Both the position numbers and the translations under genes were made by a program. Shown piece after piece: positions 24,101 to 32,332 of a stretch of 62,240 nucleotides of DNA; positions within the stretch are counted from its first letter, which is position 1; each line of letters starts with the position of its first letter. Below the pieces are notes generated by a model. That model did no database searches, was not told the DNA's origin, and saw only the letters and a program-made list of their open reading frames with translations. Location of the stretch: the IMG/VR virus record IMGVR_UViG_3300025120_000045, positions 1-62,240 of that record; one strand, given 5' to 3'. This DNA is from a virus.

Positions 24101-26058
24101 AAGTAACTCTTACTCCAATGGATAATAGAAGATTTACTATGAGAGATATTGGTCAACTTGCTCAAAGAGTAACAAGATTAGAATATTATACTTCTTTATC
24201 AATGTTAGAAAAAGATTCACAATCATTACAAATATTAGATTCTGCTGGATTAGATAGATTTAAAAATGGTATCTTAGTAGATAACTTTACCGGTCATGGT
24301 GTTGGTGAAGTTGTCAATGAAGATTATAAAGCTGCTATTGATCCAGATAAAACAATTTTAAGACCATCTTTTAAAATTAATAATATTGATTATATTGCAA
24401 ATACTTCTGGTACTACAAATGTAATAAGAAGATCAAGAGACGTAATGATGAAAGTGTCAAACAGTCAATTAGCTGATGATATATCAATGTCATTTAATGA
24501 AACAGTAACGGGATCAACAAGTGGATCAACAGGAAGATTAAAATATATTACAGGTGCAAATACAGATATTATATTACTTGAAAATGAAACAGGATCAGGA
24601 TTTACAGCTGGAGAAACTGTAACTGGTTCAACATCTGGATTTACAGCTACGATATCAATTGTTAAGAGACCTAACGAAGGACCTCTTGCAACATTAGATT
24701 ACGATCAAAATGATCTAATAGTACAACCATTCGTATCAACAGAATTTAGAATTTCTAGTGCAGAGTTTAATGATTTTGTAGGTACAATTGAATTAACACC
24801 TGACTTTGATAATTGGGTAGATACAGAAACTAAACCTGATCTAGTAATTAATCACGAAGGTAATTATGATAATTGGCAAACATTAACAGATGCTTGGGGT
24901 ACTCAATGGGGTGATTGGAATACAATCGTAACAGGTAGTGTATCAAAAGATGAATTCTTATTAGAAGATTTAGGAAACTATTCAACTTCTACTCCATTAT
25001 CAGGTGGTAGAACACAAGTTAATACATACGATAATAAAAAGTTATTAGCTTATGAATCAGTAGAACAAAGAATGACAAGGACTGGTATTAAGATTAAAGC
25101 TACTCCTTATATTAACAAAGAATCAATTGGTGATAGAGTTGTTGATGTAAATGTAACACCTTATATTAGATCTAAGAATATTGAATTTACTGCAAGAGGA
25201 TTGAGACCAAGTACAAGAGTTTATGCATTCTTTGATAATGAAGATGTAACAACTTTCATTAAACCTTCTGGTGGAACTTTAGGTGGTAGCTTATTTACAG
25301 ATGCAGCTGGTACTGCAAGTGGTGAATTTAGAATACCAAATACAAGTACTCTTAAATTTAGAATTGGTGCTAAACCATTTGTATTAACAGATAGTAGTAC
25401 AAATTCAACAACAGACTTTACTACAATTGCAAGTGCAACATATCATGCACAAGGGTTGTCAACAATTCAACAAGAAACAATTCTTTCTACTAGAGAACCA
25501 ATCTTTAGTCAAGAAGAATTAACACAATCAAGAACAGAGTTCCAAGATGTTATGAGTTTCAAACATAAAAATGATCTTATTTCTTCTGTTGTTAATAGTC
25601 CTGCTCCTCCATGTCGTAGAGGTTGTAGAAGAGGTTGTTTCTTAGAAGGTACACCTGTAACAATGGAAGATGGTAGTATTAGACATATTCAAGATGTTGA
25701 ACTTGGAGATAGAGTATTAGAAGGTGGTATGGTTTATGCTGTAGCTAAATTCTTAATAAATGATCTTTATGATTATGAAGGTGTATTTGTTGCTGGATCT
25801 CATGCTGTAAAAGAAAACAACAAATGGGTTAGAGTAGAAGATAGTAAAAAAGGAATTAAACTTGACAATGGCGACCAGATAGTGTATACTTTAGGTAATG
25901 AGAATAAGAGAATTATGATAAACAATATTGAGTTTACTGATTACTTTGAAGTCGCAGAACAAGAAGAATTTTTTAATGAAGGTGAAGAGTATTTTGATAC
26001 TTGGACTGATAAAATACCAGCGTTTGAGAAAGAGAAGATAGACACTCTAAACGCTTAG
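21133..26058 (+). CDS. Giant virion protein (DUF4815-like) with C-terminal Hint domain
   Basis: 1641 residues. The N-terminus YYDDYNEEKNFHQILFRPG and QARELTQLQTILQKQTSRFG are the DUF4815 signature of marine T4-like baseplate or fibre proteins. A long beta-rich body follows. After a Cys/Arg-rich linker (CRRGCRRG) the last 140 residues form a Hint domain: C1502 starts CFLEGTPVTMEDGSIRHI, then VELGDRVLEGG, and H1557 in VAGSHAVKE is the block-B-type histidine. No C-terminal His-Asn splice junction and no C-extein are seen. Hedgehog/BIL-like N-terminal cleavage or ligation is therefore more likely than splicing. It is the largest gene in the window and heads a fibre and modification-enzyme cluster. 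Confidence 0.85.
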   Translation: MADISNTVSYSTDLNVDPYYDDYNEEKNFHQILFRPGLAVQARELTQLQTILQKQTSRFGAHIFKEGTIVSGGSKQLKIGIPFVKITDKDNGNNALTMTTLVGSTVTGGTTGVTAEVIATVSGVQTAANTNTLYVKYTNSGTNKTTKTFSAGEVLSFVYANTGTANATVASSANTPTGNGVFFQLSDALVFAKGQFILHSNSGIVVERYNETPSQRIGFKVNENIITSNTDTTLLDPAQGSYNYTAPGANRLKLSTELNILPLSVTGDAPASNGFFELLNLDNGLRAEEAKQPDYADLGQEMARRTFQESGHYTTKAFKFNVRENLIDGTNLGLKTSAAGGDANTLSVGIEGGHAFVKGFEYDYENIDTIYVDVAKGTNTQLYESISTTPNYGQFVLANEVSGVLDPTNLPEVSLRNAAAKSHTNKTFDNTASPGSQIGTARLRMISQHAGNTDTAGGQFKLHLGEIKLTSGQFANVKSFYIANAVSGASKNFLADAVLTSANSTFLGNATLNEPTNDSLVYSLPFKGVKTIRDDSNSVETSFQFKKSFDITIATNGTASIATGASDHQFTTTGTLSASQKDSLVTLVAKNQVTSTQLGTVLANSTTTTVTGTGTKFNLLKAGDRVRLGPSNIFTVNAVTSNVAMSITTTPTAAQNVASGNAISKVIESGQLVDLSMTGTGGNGADRTFTISSTTAAALDIKETLNTTLAATAIVTLNKVNAREAAKSLSANVFVRINPNTHFNKTGNGPYPLGVTDAVRLRKVYMSTSNVVVANTSGTTDITSRYKLDSGMKAGRYDIASIILKAGQTAPTGQLLVNFDHFKHSSSLGQGYFSVDSYPVDDTKGTNSITSIKTFEIPIYTNPSTGDEYNLRNSIDIRPNKANTANPTTTISSSPINPANSSSYTVAGDGQFLPITGQNILKDLQIYLGRTDKIVVNEDGRIVIKTGISSEAKIPPTVGSDEMTLAVLDIPPYPSISPFVAKINEREDLQVTLTPMDNRRFTMRDIGQLAQRVTRLEYYTSLSMLEKDSQSLQILDSAGLDRFKNGILVDNFTGHGVGEVVNEDYKAAIDPDKTILRPSFKINNIDYIANTSGTTNVIRRSRDVMMKVSNSQLADDISMSFNETVTGSTSGSTGRLKYITGANTDIILLENETGSGFTAGETVTGSTSGFTATISIVKRPNEGPLATLDYDQNDLIVQPFVSTEFRISSAEFNDFVGTIELTPDFDNWVDTETKPDLVINHEGNYDNWQTLTDAWGTQWGDWNTIVTGSVSKDEFLLEDLGNYSTSTPLSGGRTQVNTYDNKKLLAYESVEQRMTRTGIKIKATPYINKESIGDRVVDVNVTPYIRSKNIEFTARGLRPSTRVYAFFDNEDVTTFIKPSGGTLGGSLFTDAAGTASGEFRIPNTSTLKFRIGAKPFVLTDSSTNSTTDFTTIASATYHAQGLSTIQQETILSTREPIFSQEELTQSRTEFQDVMSFKHKNDLISSVVNSPAPPCRRGCRRGCFLEGTPVTMEDGSIRHIQDVELGDRVLEGGMVYAVAKFLINDLYDYEGVFVAGSHAVKENNKWVRVEDSKKGIKLDNGDQIVYTLGNENKRIMINNIEFTDYFEVAEQEEFFNEGEEYFDTWTDKIPAFEKEKIDTLNA

Positions 26059-26069
26059 GAGATTATATA

Positions 26070-26693
26070 ATGAACTATCAAAAAACGTGTTTTGAGATAT
26101 TTAAAACTCATTACAAATCTATAGCTGAAGAATATCAAAATCATAAAAACCCAACTTATTTAGATCAACATGATTTTTCTGATGGTGCCGATACATATGT
26201 TGAAGGTACATGGTATGCAGTGGGTATAAGTTCTGAAGATAGAAAAGTACAGGAAGAAAGTACTTATCCTATTTTATACTCTATATTAGATAAATTTCCA
26301 TACAAAATGAATTGTGCATTTATGGTTGTTAAACCAAATACTACTATTGGTAATCATAAAGATAGAGAAGGTGGTTGGAGATATCAGCTTACTATTGATG
26401 ATGGTGGTGGAGATAATAGTGGAATAAATTATACTTATGTAAATGAAGAAGGATGGCCTCAACAAGAAACTCATATATTTAAAAATGGTAACTCAGTAAT
26501 TATACAACCTGGTAAACAATTACACAACGGATGGAATAAAAATCCAAGAAAAAGAGTAACTTTATTACTTGACTTTTATGATGAAACAGTATACAATAAA
26601 AAAGACTTTATAAAGTATCGCAATAATTATAATGATGCTTTTAATAGTTCAGGGGATTTGTGTGACATATATGAAGGAAGAAAAGTTGGATAA
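26070..26693 (+). CDS. Aspartyl/asparaginyl beta-hydroxylase-like oxygenase
   Basis: 207 residues. Iron ligands and cofactor residues of the family are visible: H-x-D in GNHKDREGGWRYQL, a distal His in QLHNGWNKNP, and Arg in RKRVTLLLDF. Members use Fe(II), oxygen and 2-oxoglutarate to hydroxylate Asp/Asn side chains. It begins 11 bases after the Hint protein with a GGAG ribosome site, suggesting that a fibre protein is the substrate. The substrate is inference. It overlaps the next gene. Confidence 0.8.
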   Translation: MNYQKTCFEIFKTHYKSIAEEYQNHKNPTYLDQHDFSDGADTYVEGTWYAVGISSEDRKVQEESTYPILYSILDKFPYKMNCAFMVVKPNTTIGNHKDREGGWRYQLTIDDGGGDNSGINYTYVNEEGWPQQETHIFKNGNSVIIQPGKQLHNGWNKNPRKRVTLLLDFYDETVYNKKDFIKYRNNYNDAFNSSGDLCDIYEGRKVG

Positions 26694-27240
26694 GATATTA
26701 GTTATTGGACATACCAAAGGTATTGGTAAAGCTGTATATGATTATTATAATAAAAAAGGTCATACTGTAAAAGGATTAAGTAGATCAAATGGTTTTAATC
26801 TATGTGATCCAAAAAAGTTTTATAGACATATTTTTGCTTATGATTGGATTATATTAAATGCTTTTTATTATGACTCACAATATAAACTTCTTAAACATAT
26901 TGTGGACAAATATGAAAACAAAAAGAAAAAAATTATAGTTATAACAAGTACTTCTGGTACAGATATATGTTTTGATAAAACAATTGAAGCTGATAGTTAT
27001 AAGGAATATAGTAGACATAAAAGAAAACTTATAAAATATATTGAAAAGATTCAACAAAGATTAGTAGATAAACCACTACAAATATTTGATGTTTGTCCGG
27101 ATATTGTTGATACACAAATGAGTAAAGGTCTATGGGTTAATGCTAAAAAATTAAAACCTATAGAAGTTTCAAAGGCAGTACAGTTTTGTTTAGAAAGTAA
27201 ATTTAATGTTAATAGAATAGTAATACAAAAAAAATGCTAG
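26671..27240 (+). CDS. Short-chain dehydrogenase-like protein (SDR)
   Basis: 189 residues from ATG 26671. An in-frame TTG at 26686 has a better ribosome site (GGAAG) and overlaps the upstream stop by 8 bases, so it may be the true start. The nucleotide-binding motif ILVIGHTKGIGKAVYDYY and the IIVITSTSG strand fit an SDR Rossmann fold. The Tyr-x3-Lys dyad may be YSRHK. The protein is shorter than typical SDRs (about 250) and its substrate is unknown. It is sandwiched between two modification-type enzymes. Confidence 0.65.
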   Translation: MKEEKLDKILVIGHTKGIGKAVYDYYNKKGHTVKGLSRSNGFNLCDPKKFYRHIFAYDWIILNAFYYDSQYKLLKHIVDKYENKKKKIIVITSTSGTDICFDKTIEADSYKEYSRHKRKLIKYIEKIQQRLVDKPLQIFDVCPDIVDTQMSKGLWVNAKKLKPIEVSKAVQFCLESKFNVNRIVIQKKC

Positions 27241-27701
27241 TCAGTGCTTGGAATTTAGATATAGATTATGACACATTAGTTGATTGGTGGCAGCAACATG
27301 ATTTTGGACAAGTACCAAAAGAATGCTTACCTCCTATTGGTGTTATGGTTACACATAATGATAAACCAATATGTGCTGGAGGCTTATATGTTTGTGATGG
27401 AACGAAGTTTGCTTTTATGGAGTGGATTGTAGCTGATCCAAAAGCTCCTCCTAAGTTAACTCATAAATGTATTAAGTTGTTAATTGATGAATTAATTAGT
27501 AAAGCCAAAGATGGAGGATGTTTACTACTTTATACAGTTACAGAAAATCCAGGATTACATAAAAGGTATGTTAAGTATCATGGATTATCACAAGGTGAGA
27601 AACATGCTAGAACATTTATAAAAGATTTAACAGATGGTAGTTACGGACCATTGTTATGGGCTAAAAGCCAAGAAGTGCTTGACGAAGAACCCAAGAATTA
27701 G
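27234..27701 (+). CDS. GNAT-family N-acetyltransferase-like protein
   Basis: 155 residues with PKECLPPIGVMVTHNDKPICAGGLYV, in parts, and FAFMEWIVADPKAPP followed by a long helix. This is the GNAT beta-strand/helix order, although the acetyl-CoA loop is not textbook. Similar proteins occur among fibre genes of marine T4-like phages. It overlaps the SDR gene by 7 bases. A late promoter follows its stop. Confidence 0.65.
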   Translation: MLVSAWNLDIDYDTLVDWWQQHDFGQVPKECLPPIGVMVTHNDKPICAGGLYVCDGTKFAFMEWIVADPKAPPKLTHKCIKLLIDELISKAKDGGCLLLYTVTENPGLHKRYVKYHGLSQGEKHARTFIKDLTDGSYGPLLWAKSQEVLDEEPKN

Positions 27702-27709
27702 TATAAATA
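27702..27709 (+). promoter_or_regulatory. T4-type late promoter TATAAATA
   Basis: Exact match directly after the GNAT stop codon and 22 bases before the next ATG. Confidence 0.75.
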
Positions 27710-27730
27710 GATTAGAGAAAAGGTAAAAAC

Positions 27731-29281
27731 ATGGCATTAAAGAATTTAGCTCAGTCTTTCAGAGTTCAAAACAGACCTGGTGGTGTATTTGTAACAAAAG
27801 TAGATTTGTACTTTTCAAAAAAAGATGCATTACTTCCAGTAACAGTTTCAATAAGAGAGATGAAATTAGGTGTACCTACAAAAAGAGTAGTACCATTTTC
27901 ATCAATAACAAAGTTTCCATCAGATACTGCAGCATCAAATGATGATTTTGTAAGAGTACAAACAAGTACAGATGGATCCAAAGCATCTACATTTCATTTT
28001 AAATCACCAGTATATTTAAAGAATGATACTGATTATGCACTAGTAGTAACACCAGGTGGTAATTCAAAAAATTATAGTGTATGGACAGCTAAACTTGGTG
28101 ACTTTGATAAAGGTACAACTAATATTATTAGTGAACAACCATTAGTAGGTACATTATTTTTATCTGCAGATGGAACAACATTTACAGAATCACAAGATAT
28201 AGATTTAAGATTTACAATGTATTGTGCTAACTTTGAATCTACAGGAACATTAGTTCAAGAGAATGAAAAGTTTGATGATCTTACTATAGCACCAATATCA
28301 GGGGGAACATTTAAAACTGGTGAGTTAGTTTTTGGTAATACAACCAGTGGTCATGCTTTTGCTAATACAAAAGGTAGTGGTGTTGTAAAATCTTATGTTG
28401 CAAATACTGTTACAAAGTTAGTATTAGGAAATAGATTAAATTCAGCATATACTGTTGGTATGAAAGTTAATGGTCAAGAATCAAATGCAGTAGGTACAAT
28501 CACAGCTATTAATGATTACTTAGTAGATACTGTTCATTATAACTTTGGTGTTATTAATCTTGGAGATACTGATTTGAGTTCTTCATTAAAAGCAACATCT
28601 AATAATAATGTTCAAGATAGTTCGTTTGGAACAAAGATAGAATTAAACAGAGACATTGATATGATTAATGTTAAAAAAGTTATGAGTTATAGTAATGAGA
28701 TTGCAAACCTTTCTGGTAAAAAATCAAGTCTATTACAAACAACTATGACAACAAGAAATGCAAACATATCTCCAGCAATTGATATTGAGAAATCAACTGC
28801 ATATTTAATTAATAACTTGATCAATAATACTTCAACTAATGAAACAAATGCTAGTGGTGGAGATGCGGAAGCAAGATATATTACAAGAAGAGTTACACTT
28901 GCAGATAATCAAAATGCAGAAGATTTATTAGTTTTTTTGACTGCATATAAACCATCAGAAACAACTATTAATGTTTATTACAAAATATTAAATAGTGCTG
29001 ACTCAGAAGACTTTGATGATAAGAGTTATGTTGAAATGACTCAAGTAACTAACACAGGTACAAATTCCGTAACAAACAATTTAAGTGATTTTATTGAATA
29101 TAAGTATCAAATTCCATCAGCCAATATGACTGGAATTAGTAATGCTGTTGCATATACAAGTGGTCTAGGAGCAACATTTTCTGGATTCAATGTGTTTGCA
29201 ATTAAGATAGTTATGCTTAGTACTACTGATGTTGTAGTACCACAGATAAGAGATCTTAGAGCAATTGCATTGCAAGTATAA
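27731..29281 (+). CDS. Virion structural protein of marine T4-like type
   Basis: 516 residues, beta-rich. The N-terminal 160 residues (LAQSFRVQNRPGGVFVTKVDLYF, in parts, then VYLKNDTDYALVVTPGG) look like a carbohydrate-binding-like jelly-roll domain. The remainder carries Asn/Thr-rich segments. Such proteins accompany DUF4815 proteins in marine T4-like genomes. No T4 counterpart is recognised. It is coupled to the small coiled-coil gene downstream. Confidence 0.65.
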   Translation: MALKNLAQSFRVQNRPGGVFVTKVDLYFSKKDALLPVTVSIREMKLGVPTKRVVPFSSITKFPSDTAASNDDFVRVQTSTDGSKASTFHFKSPVYLKNDTDYALVVTPGGNSKNYSVWTAKLGDFDKGTTNIISEQPLVGTLFLSADGTTFTESQDIDLRFTMYCANFESTGTLVQENEKFDDLTIAPISGGTFKTGELVFGNTTSGHAFANTKGSGVVKSYVANTVTKLVLGNRLNSAYTVGMKVNGQESNAVGTITAINDYLVDTVHYNFGVINLGDTDLSSSLKATSNNNVQDSSFGTKIELNRDIDMINVKKVMSYSNEIANLSGKKSSLLQTTMTTRNANISPAIDIEKSTAYLINNLINNTSTNETNASGGDAEARYITRRVTLADNQNAEDLLVFLTAYKPSETTINVYYKILNSADSEDFDDKSYVEMTQVTNTGTNSVTNNLSDFIEYKYQIPSANMTGISNAVAYTSGLGATFSGFNVFAIKIVMLSTTDVVVPQIRDLRAIALQV

Positions 29282-29499
29282 TGGCTGATAAAGTACAAGT
29301 AAAAGATCATAGAGATTTAGTAAGAGATTCAGGTAGCAAAGCTATTTTGAATACTAATATTGAAGCTCTACAAGCCTACAAAAAAAAGAAAGCAACATTT
29401 AAAAAAATAGAGAAGATTGATACATTGGAAGATAAGATACATTCAATTGAAAAGAAAATTGACTATGTCTTAGAAGCAATGAATAAGTTAGTTAAGTAA
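29281..29499 (+). CDS. Small coiled-coil protein in the fibre operon
   Basis: 72 residues: VQVKDHRDLVRDSGSKAILN, then a Lys-rich helix and a C-terminal heptad segment (LEDKIHSIEKKIDYVLEAM). It overlaps the previous stop by one base. The conserved-looking first half and the position next to structural genes suggest a baseplate- or fibre-associated role. No known family. Confidence 0.65.
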   Translation: MADKVQVKDHRDLVRDSGSKAILNTNIEALQAYKKKKATFKKIEKIDTLEDKIHSIEKKIDYVLEAMNKLVK

Positions 29500-29502
29500 A
29501 TT

Positions 29503-30111
29503 ATGTCGTTTAAAAATTTGTTTAGTGTTCCCATCTTTCATGGGAAAGTTGATAATTATAAAAAATATAATAGGGATCTTCTTCCCGCTTGTCAAGAAAT
29601 TCGAAAAGAAACAGAAGATATGACTGACCTGCCATGGAATTGTAATGTGTGGTCAACATATGCTTATGATGCTCAAGTATTTAAAAGACCTCAATTCCAT
29701 GAGATAGCAAAAGTTATTGGAATGTATGTTAGAGAGTATATTGATAAAAGAAAATGGAAACATGAGTCAAAAATATTAATGACAGAGATGTGGGTCAATT
29801 ATCAAGACAAGTATCAGTATCAAGAGTATCACGATCATAGGGAGAGAATAGTGTCAGGAATCTATTATATCGACGTACCTGAGGGTACCCCAGGAATAAT
29901 GATGCAGACTCCCCTAAAAGCTAATTTTGATGATTTAATGTTTGATGAAGAGTCTTGTCAAGAAGTTAATCATCTTGATATACAGACAGGAGATATTTTA
30001 TTATTTCCAAGTTGGTTAAATCATGGAGTAAAAGCTAACTTAACAGATAAACCAAGAATCAATGTAGCGTTTAATTTTGGATCACCGGAGTGGGTAAATG
30101 TCTTTGGTTGA
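29503..30111 (+). CDS. 2OG-Fe(II) oxygenase (TIGR02466-like phage type)
   Basis: 202 residues. It carries the double-stranded beta-helix pattern with YQEYHDHRERIVSGIYYIDVP (H-x-H/D site), LLFPSWLNHGVKAN (distal His) and RINVAFNF (Arg for 2-oxoglutarate). This matches the conserved phage/cyanobacterial putative 2OG oxygenase group. It probably hydroxylates a phage protein made from the same operon; the substrate is unknown. It overlaps the next oxygenase gene by 14 bases. Confidence 0.85.
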   Translation: MSFKNLFSVPIFHGKVDNYKKYNRDLLPACQEIRKETEDMTDLPWNCNVWSTYAYDAQVFKRPQFHEIAKVIGMYVREYIDKRKWKHESKILMTEMWVNYQDKYQYQEYHDHRERIVSGIYYIDVPEGTPGIMMQTPLKANFDDLMFDEESCQEVNHLDIQTGDILLFPSWLNHGVKANLTDKPRINVAFNFGSPEWVNVFG

Positions 30112-30616
30112 TGTTTATGATGACTTAATCACAAAAGATTTATTATTAGAATTAGAACAATATGTGTCAGGTTTTACTTATTCAAGATTTGAAACAGATA
30201 ATGAAGAATATGACTTTAAAACTAACACACATGACTTTGATCATAAAGACCCATTATTAATAAAATGTCAACAATTATTTTGGAATAAACTTAAAAATAA
30301 TGTTGACATTATCTTAACAAGGTTGTATTGTAATAAAATATTAGCTGGAGATAGTCCCACATCTCATTATGATGGAAAATATGATGTTGACACAACTGTT
30401 CTTGTATATGTCAATAGTGAATGGGATCATAATGAAGGTGGTGAAACTTTATTCTATAATAAGGATAAAGAAGTTGTGCAAGCGGTAGTTCCAAAACCAG
30501 GAAGAGTTGCAATATTTCCAGCTAATATACTACATAGTGCAAGACCACCATTGCCATATGTTACTAAACCAAGATATACGGTGGCTTATAAGTATGAATA
30601 TGGACTTCTTGTATAA
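30098..30616 (+). CDS. Prolyl 4-hydroxylase-like 2OG-Fe(II) oxygenase
   Basis: 172 residues with the complete P4Hc ligand set: HYDGKYD (H-x-D), GGETLFYN, ANILHSARPP (distal His) and the C-terminal RYTVAYKY Arg. The family hydroxylates proline in collagen-like or other peptides. A phage collagen-like protein is encoded at 47037, which makes a substrate-enzyme link plausible but unproven. It ends at a late promoter. Confidence 0.87.
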   Translation: MSLVDVYDDLITKDLLLELEQYVSGFTYSRFETDNEEYDFKTNTHDFDHKDPLLIKCQQLFWNKLKNNVDIILTRLYCNKILAGDSPTSHYDGKYDVDTTVLVYVNSEWDHNEGGETLFYNKDKEVVQAVVPKPGRVAIFPANILHSARPPLPYVTKPRYTVAYKYEYGLLV

Positions 30617-30619
30617 ATA
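30612..30619 (+). promoter_or_regulatory. T4-type late promoter TATAAATA
   Basis: Exact match overlapping the stop of the P4H-like gene, followed by a GATAAATA copy. ATG 30650 is 30 bases downstream. Confidence 0.75.
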
Positions 30620-30649
30620 TAAGATAAATAATAATAAAGAAGGACTAAT

Positions 30650-31126
30650 ATGACAGCAATAGCAAATGTAGCTCTAAGTGATACATTCAATACTCAAAGA
30701 GTAAAATTGAATAGAGCAGTAGTTAGATTAAACAACTTCGCTCAAAACGAAAGTCAGATAGCTGCAAATACTTTATTTGCAAATGTTGCATTTACTGGTC
30801 CTAGTATTTCAAGCACAGTTAACCTAAATACTATCAGTGGAAGAACTTCAACAGTAAGTGCAAATCTTAATGTTGGTGGTTCGTTCAGTAATATAACTTG
30901 TGCTAATACAAACATTAAGGGTAAAATACTTTTAGTAACTAGCAATAGTAATATAACTTGTGCTAATACAAACATTAAGGGTAAATCACTTTTAGTAACT
31001 AGCAATAGTTATTTTACTGGAACATTAGAAATAAATGGTTTAACAGCTACTACATCAAATACTGTAGCAGGTGCAATAACTGAAGTAAGCGATAACACAA
31101 TAGCATTTTCAATAGCATTAGGATAG
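30650..31126 (+). CDS. Small fibre/structural protein with tandem repeat
   Basis: 158 residues, Asn/Thr/Ser-rich. Two adjacent 20-residue copies of SNITCANTNIKGK-x-LLVTSN come from a recent 60-bp duplication. The end (NTIAFSIALG) is nearly the same as the end of the collagen-like protein at 47037 (SLAFAIALG), so the two share a C-terminal module. Probably a fibre or fibre-connector protein. Confidence 0.65.
   Translation: MTAIANVALSDTFNTQRVKLNRAVVRLNNFAQNESQIAANTLFANVAFTGPSISSTVNLNTISGRTSTVSANLNVGGSFSNITCANTNIKGKILLVTSNSNITCANTNIKGKSLLVTSNSYFTGTLEINGLTATTSNTVAGAITEVSDNTIAFSIALG
30887..31006 (+). repeat. Tandem 60-bp duplication inside a fibre gene
   Basis: Units 30887-30946 and 30947-31006 differ at two bases only and keep the reading frame, which indicates a very recent slippage or recombination event. 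Confidence 0.92.
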
Positions 31127-31130
31127 GAGC

Positions 31131-31472
31131 ATGGCAAGTAATTTCGACGTAAAAACATCAAGAGCTGTAGGTACAACAGCTGCCAGAATTGGTAGTTATA
31201 CAGTAGCCTCAGGAACAAAAACAACAGTGATAGGATTAACATTAGCTAATGTAACTAATACTGCAATCACAGCAACCGCTTTCCATAGTAGTCATACGAA
31301 TAATGGATCGAACACACATTTAATTAAAGCCGCACCAATTCCAGCTGGCTCATCATTAGTTGTAGTTGGTGGTGATCAGAAAGTAGTTTTGGCAAATGTA
31401 CATGGTATCTTTGTTCAAGCTAATACAGCAAGTTCACTTGATGCGGTTATGTCAATTCTCGAGGTAACGTAG
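31131..31472 (+). CDS. Small virion-type protein, unknown
   Basis: 113 residues, beta-rich with no membrane segment: RAVGTTAARIGSYTVASGTKT, in parts, then LIKAAPIPAGSSLVVVGGDQKV and VQANTASSLDAVMSILEV. The pattern resembles small decoration or fibre-connector proteins found in marine T4-like fibre regions. A GGAG site precedes it, and it is spaced 4 bases from the previous gene and 1 base from the next. Function unknown. Confidence 0.6.
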   Translation: MASNFDVKTSRAVGTTAARIGSYTVASGTKTTVIGLTLANVTNTAITATAFHSSHTNNGSNTHLIKAAPIPAGSSLVVVGGDQKVVLANVHGIFVQANTASSLDAVMSILEVT

Positions 31473-31473
31473 A

Positions 31474-32304
31474 ATGACATATATCGGTAGTCCCCAAGGT
31501 ACTGGTTTTAGTACCATACGTTCTCAACAATTTACTGGTAATGGTAGTTTGACTGCCTTTACTATGAGGAACAGTGTGAGTAGACCAGAACATATAGAAG
31601 TCTTTGTAAACAATGTAAGGCAGGATCCACATTCTGCTTATACTGTATCTGGAACAACTTTAACATTTACAGAAGCACCAGGTAATGCAACAAATAACAT
31701 TTATGTTGTATATCTTGGAGGCAATGTCAATACAACAGAGATTCCACCAGATGCAACAATAGCTTTGAGAGATGGTTTAAAAACAGCTCCATCATTGTTT
31801 AGAAATCTTGAAATCGCAACAGGTATGTATTTTCCAAAAGCAAATACAGTTGCTTTTGCTCAAGGTGGTAAAGATATACTCACAGGAAACAATTCAATAG
31901 TAACTATAGGTATTAATGGTACTACTGTAGCAACTTTTAATAGTACTGGGATAGATATAACTGGATCCGTTTCTGCTGACAATTACTTAACTACTGTTAA
32001 CTCAGTCACTGTTGGTGCTGCAAACGTAACATTAAATTTTAGCAATACAAATGTATTTGATTTATCATTGACCACTTCAACGCATCTAAACAGACCTAGC
32101 AATATTGTAGCTGGTCAAAAAGGAACAATATTTGTGACACAAGACGGAACTGGATCTAGAACATTAAGTTATTCAAGTGTATTTGACTTTGCTGGAGGTT
32201 CAGCTCCAACATTGACAACTGCTGGGTCTGCTGTTGATAGAATTGATTATGTGGTCAAATCAACATCTAGCATACATGCGGTAGCGACTCTAGCATTAGC
32301 ATAA
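31474..32304 (+). CDS. Tail fibre protein with shared C-terminal domain
   Basis: 276 residues. The N-terminal part (SPQGTGFSTIRSQQFTGNGS and HIEVFVNNVRQDPHSAYTV) is an attachment-type domain common in phage fibres. The last 100 residues (VGAANVTLNFSNTN, THLNRP, QDGTGSRTLSYSSV, DRIDYVV) recur in the proteins at 32333 and 49311. This suggests a beta-rich tip or trimerisation module. Likely an adhesin of the tail. Confidence 0.75.
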   Translation: MTYIGSPQGTGFSTIRSQQFTGNGSLTAFTMRNSVSRPEHIEVFVNNVRQDPHSAYTVSGTTLTFTEAPGNATNNIYVVYLGGNVNTTEIPPDATIALRDGLKTAPSLFRNLEIATGMYFPKANTVAFAQGGKDILTGNNSIVTIGINGTTVATFNSTGIDITGSVSADNYLTTVNSVTVGAANVTLNFSNTNVFDLSLTTSTHLNRPSNIVAGQKGTIFVTQDGTGSRTLSYSSVFDFAGGSAPTLTTAGSAVDRIDYVVKSTSSIHAVATLALA

Positions 32305-32308
32305 AGGG

Positions 32309-32316
32309 CATAAATA
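32309..32316 (+). promoter_or_regulatory. Late-promoter-like CATAAATA
   Basis: One mismatch from the late consensus, 17 bases before ATG 32333. Confidence 0.5.
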
Positions 32317-32332
32317 AAGGTAAGGAAAAAAT

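Noticed and set aside
25636-26058. Full intein splicing in the giant protein
   Set aside because: No C-terminal His-Asn plus Cys/Ser/Thr junction and no C-extein, so only cleavage or ligation activity is supported.
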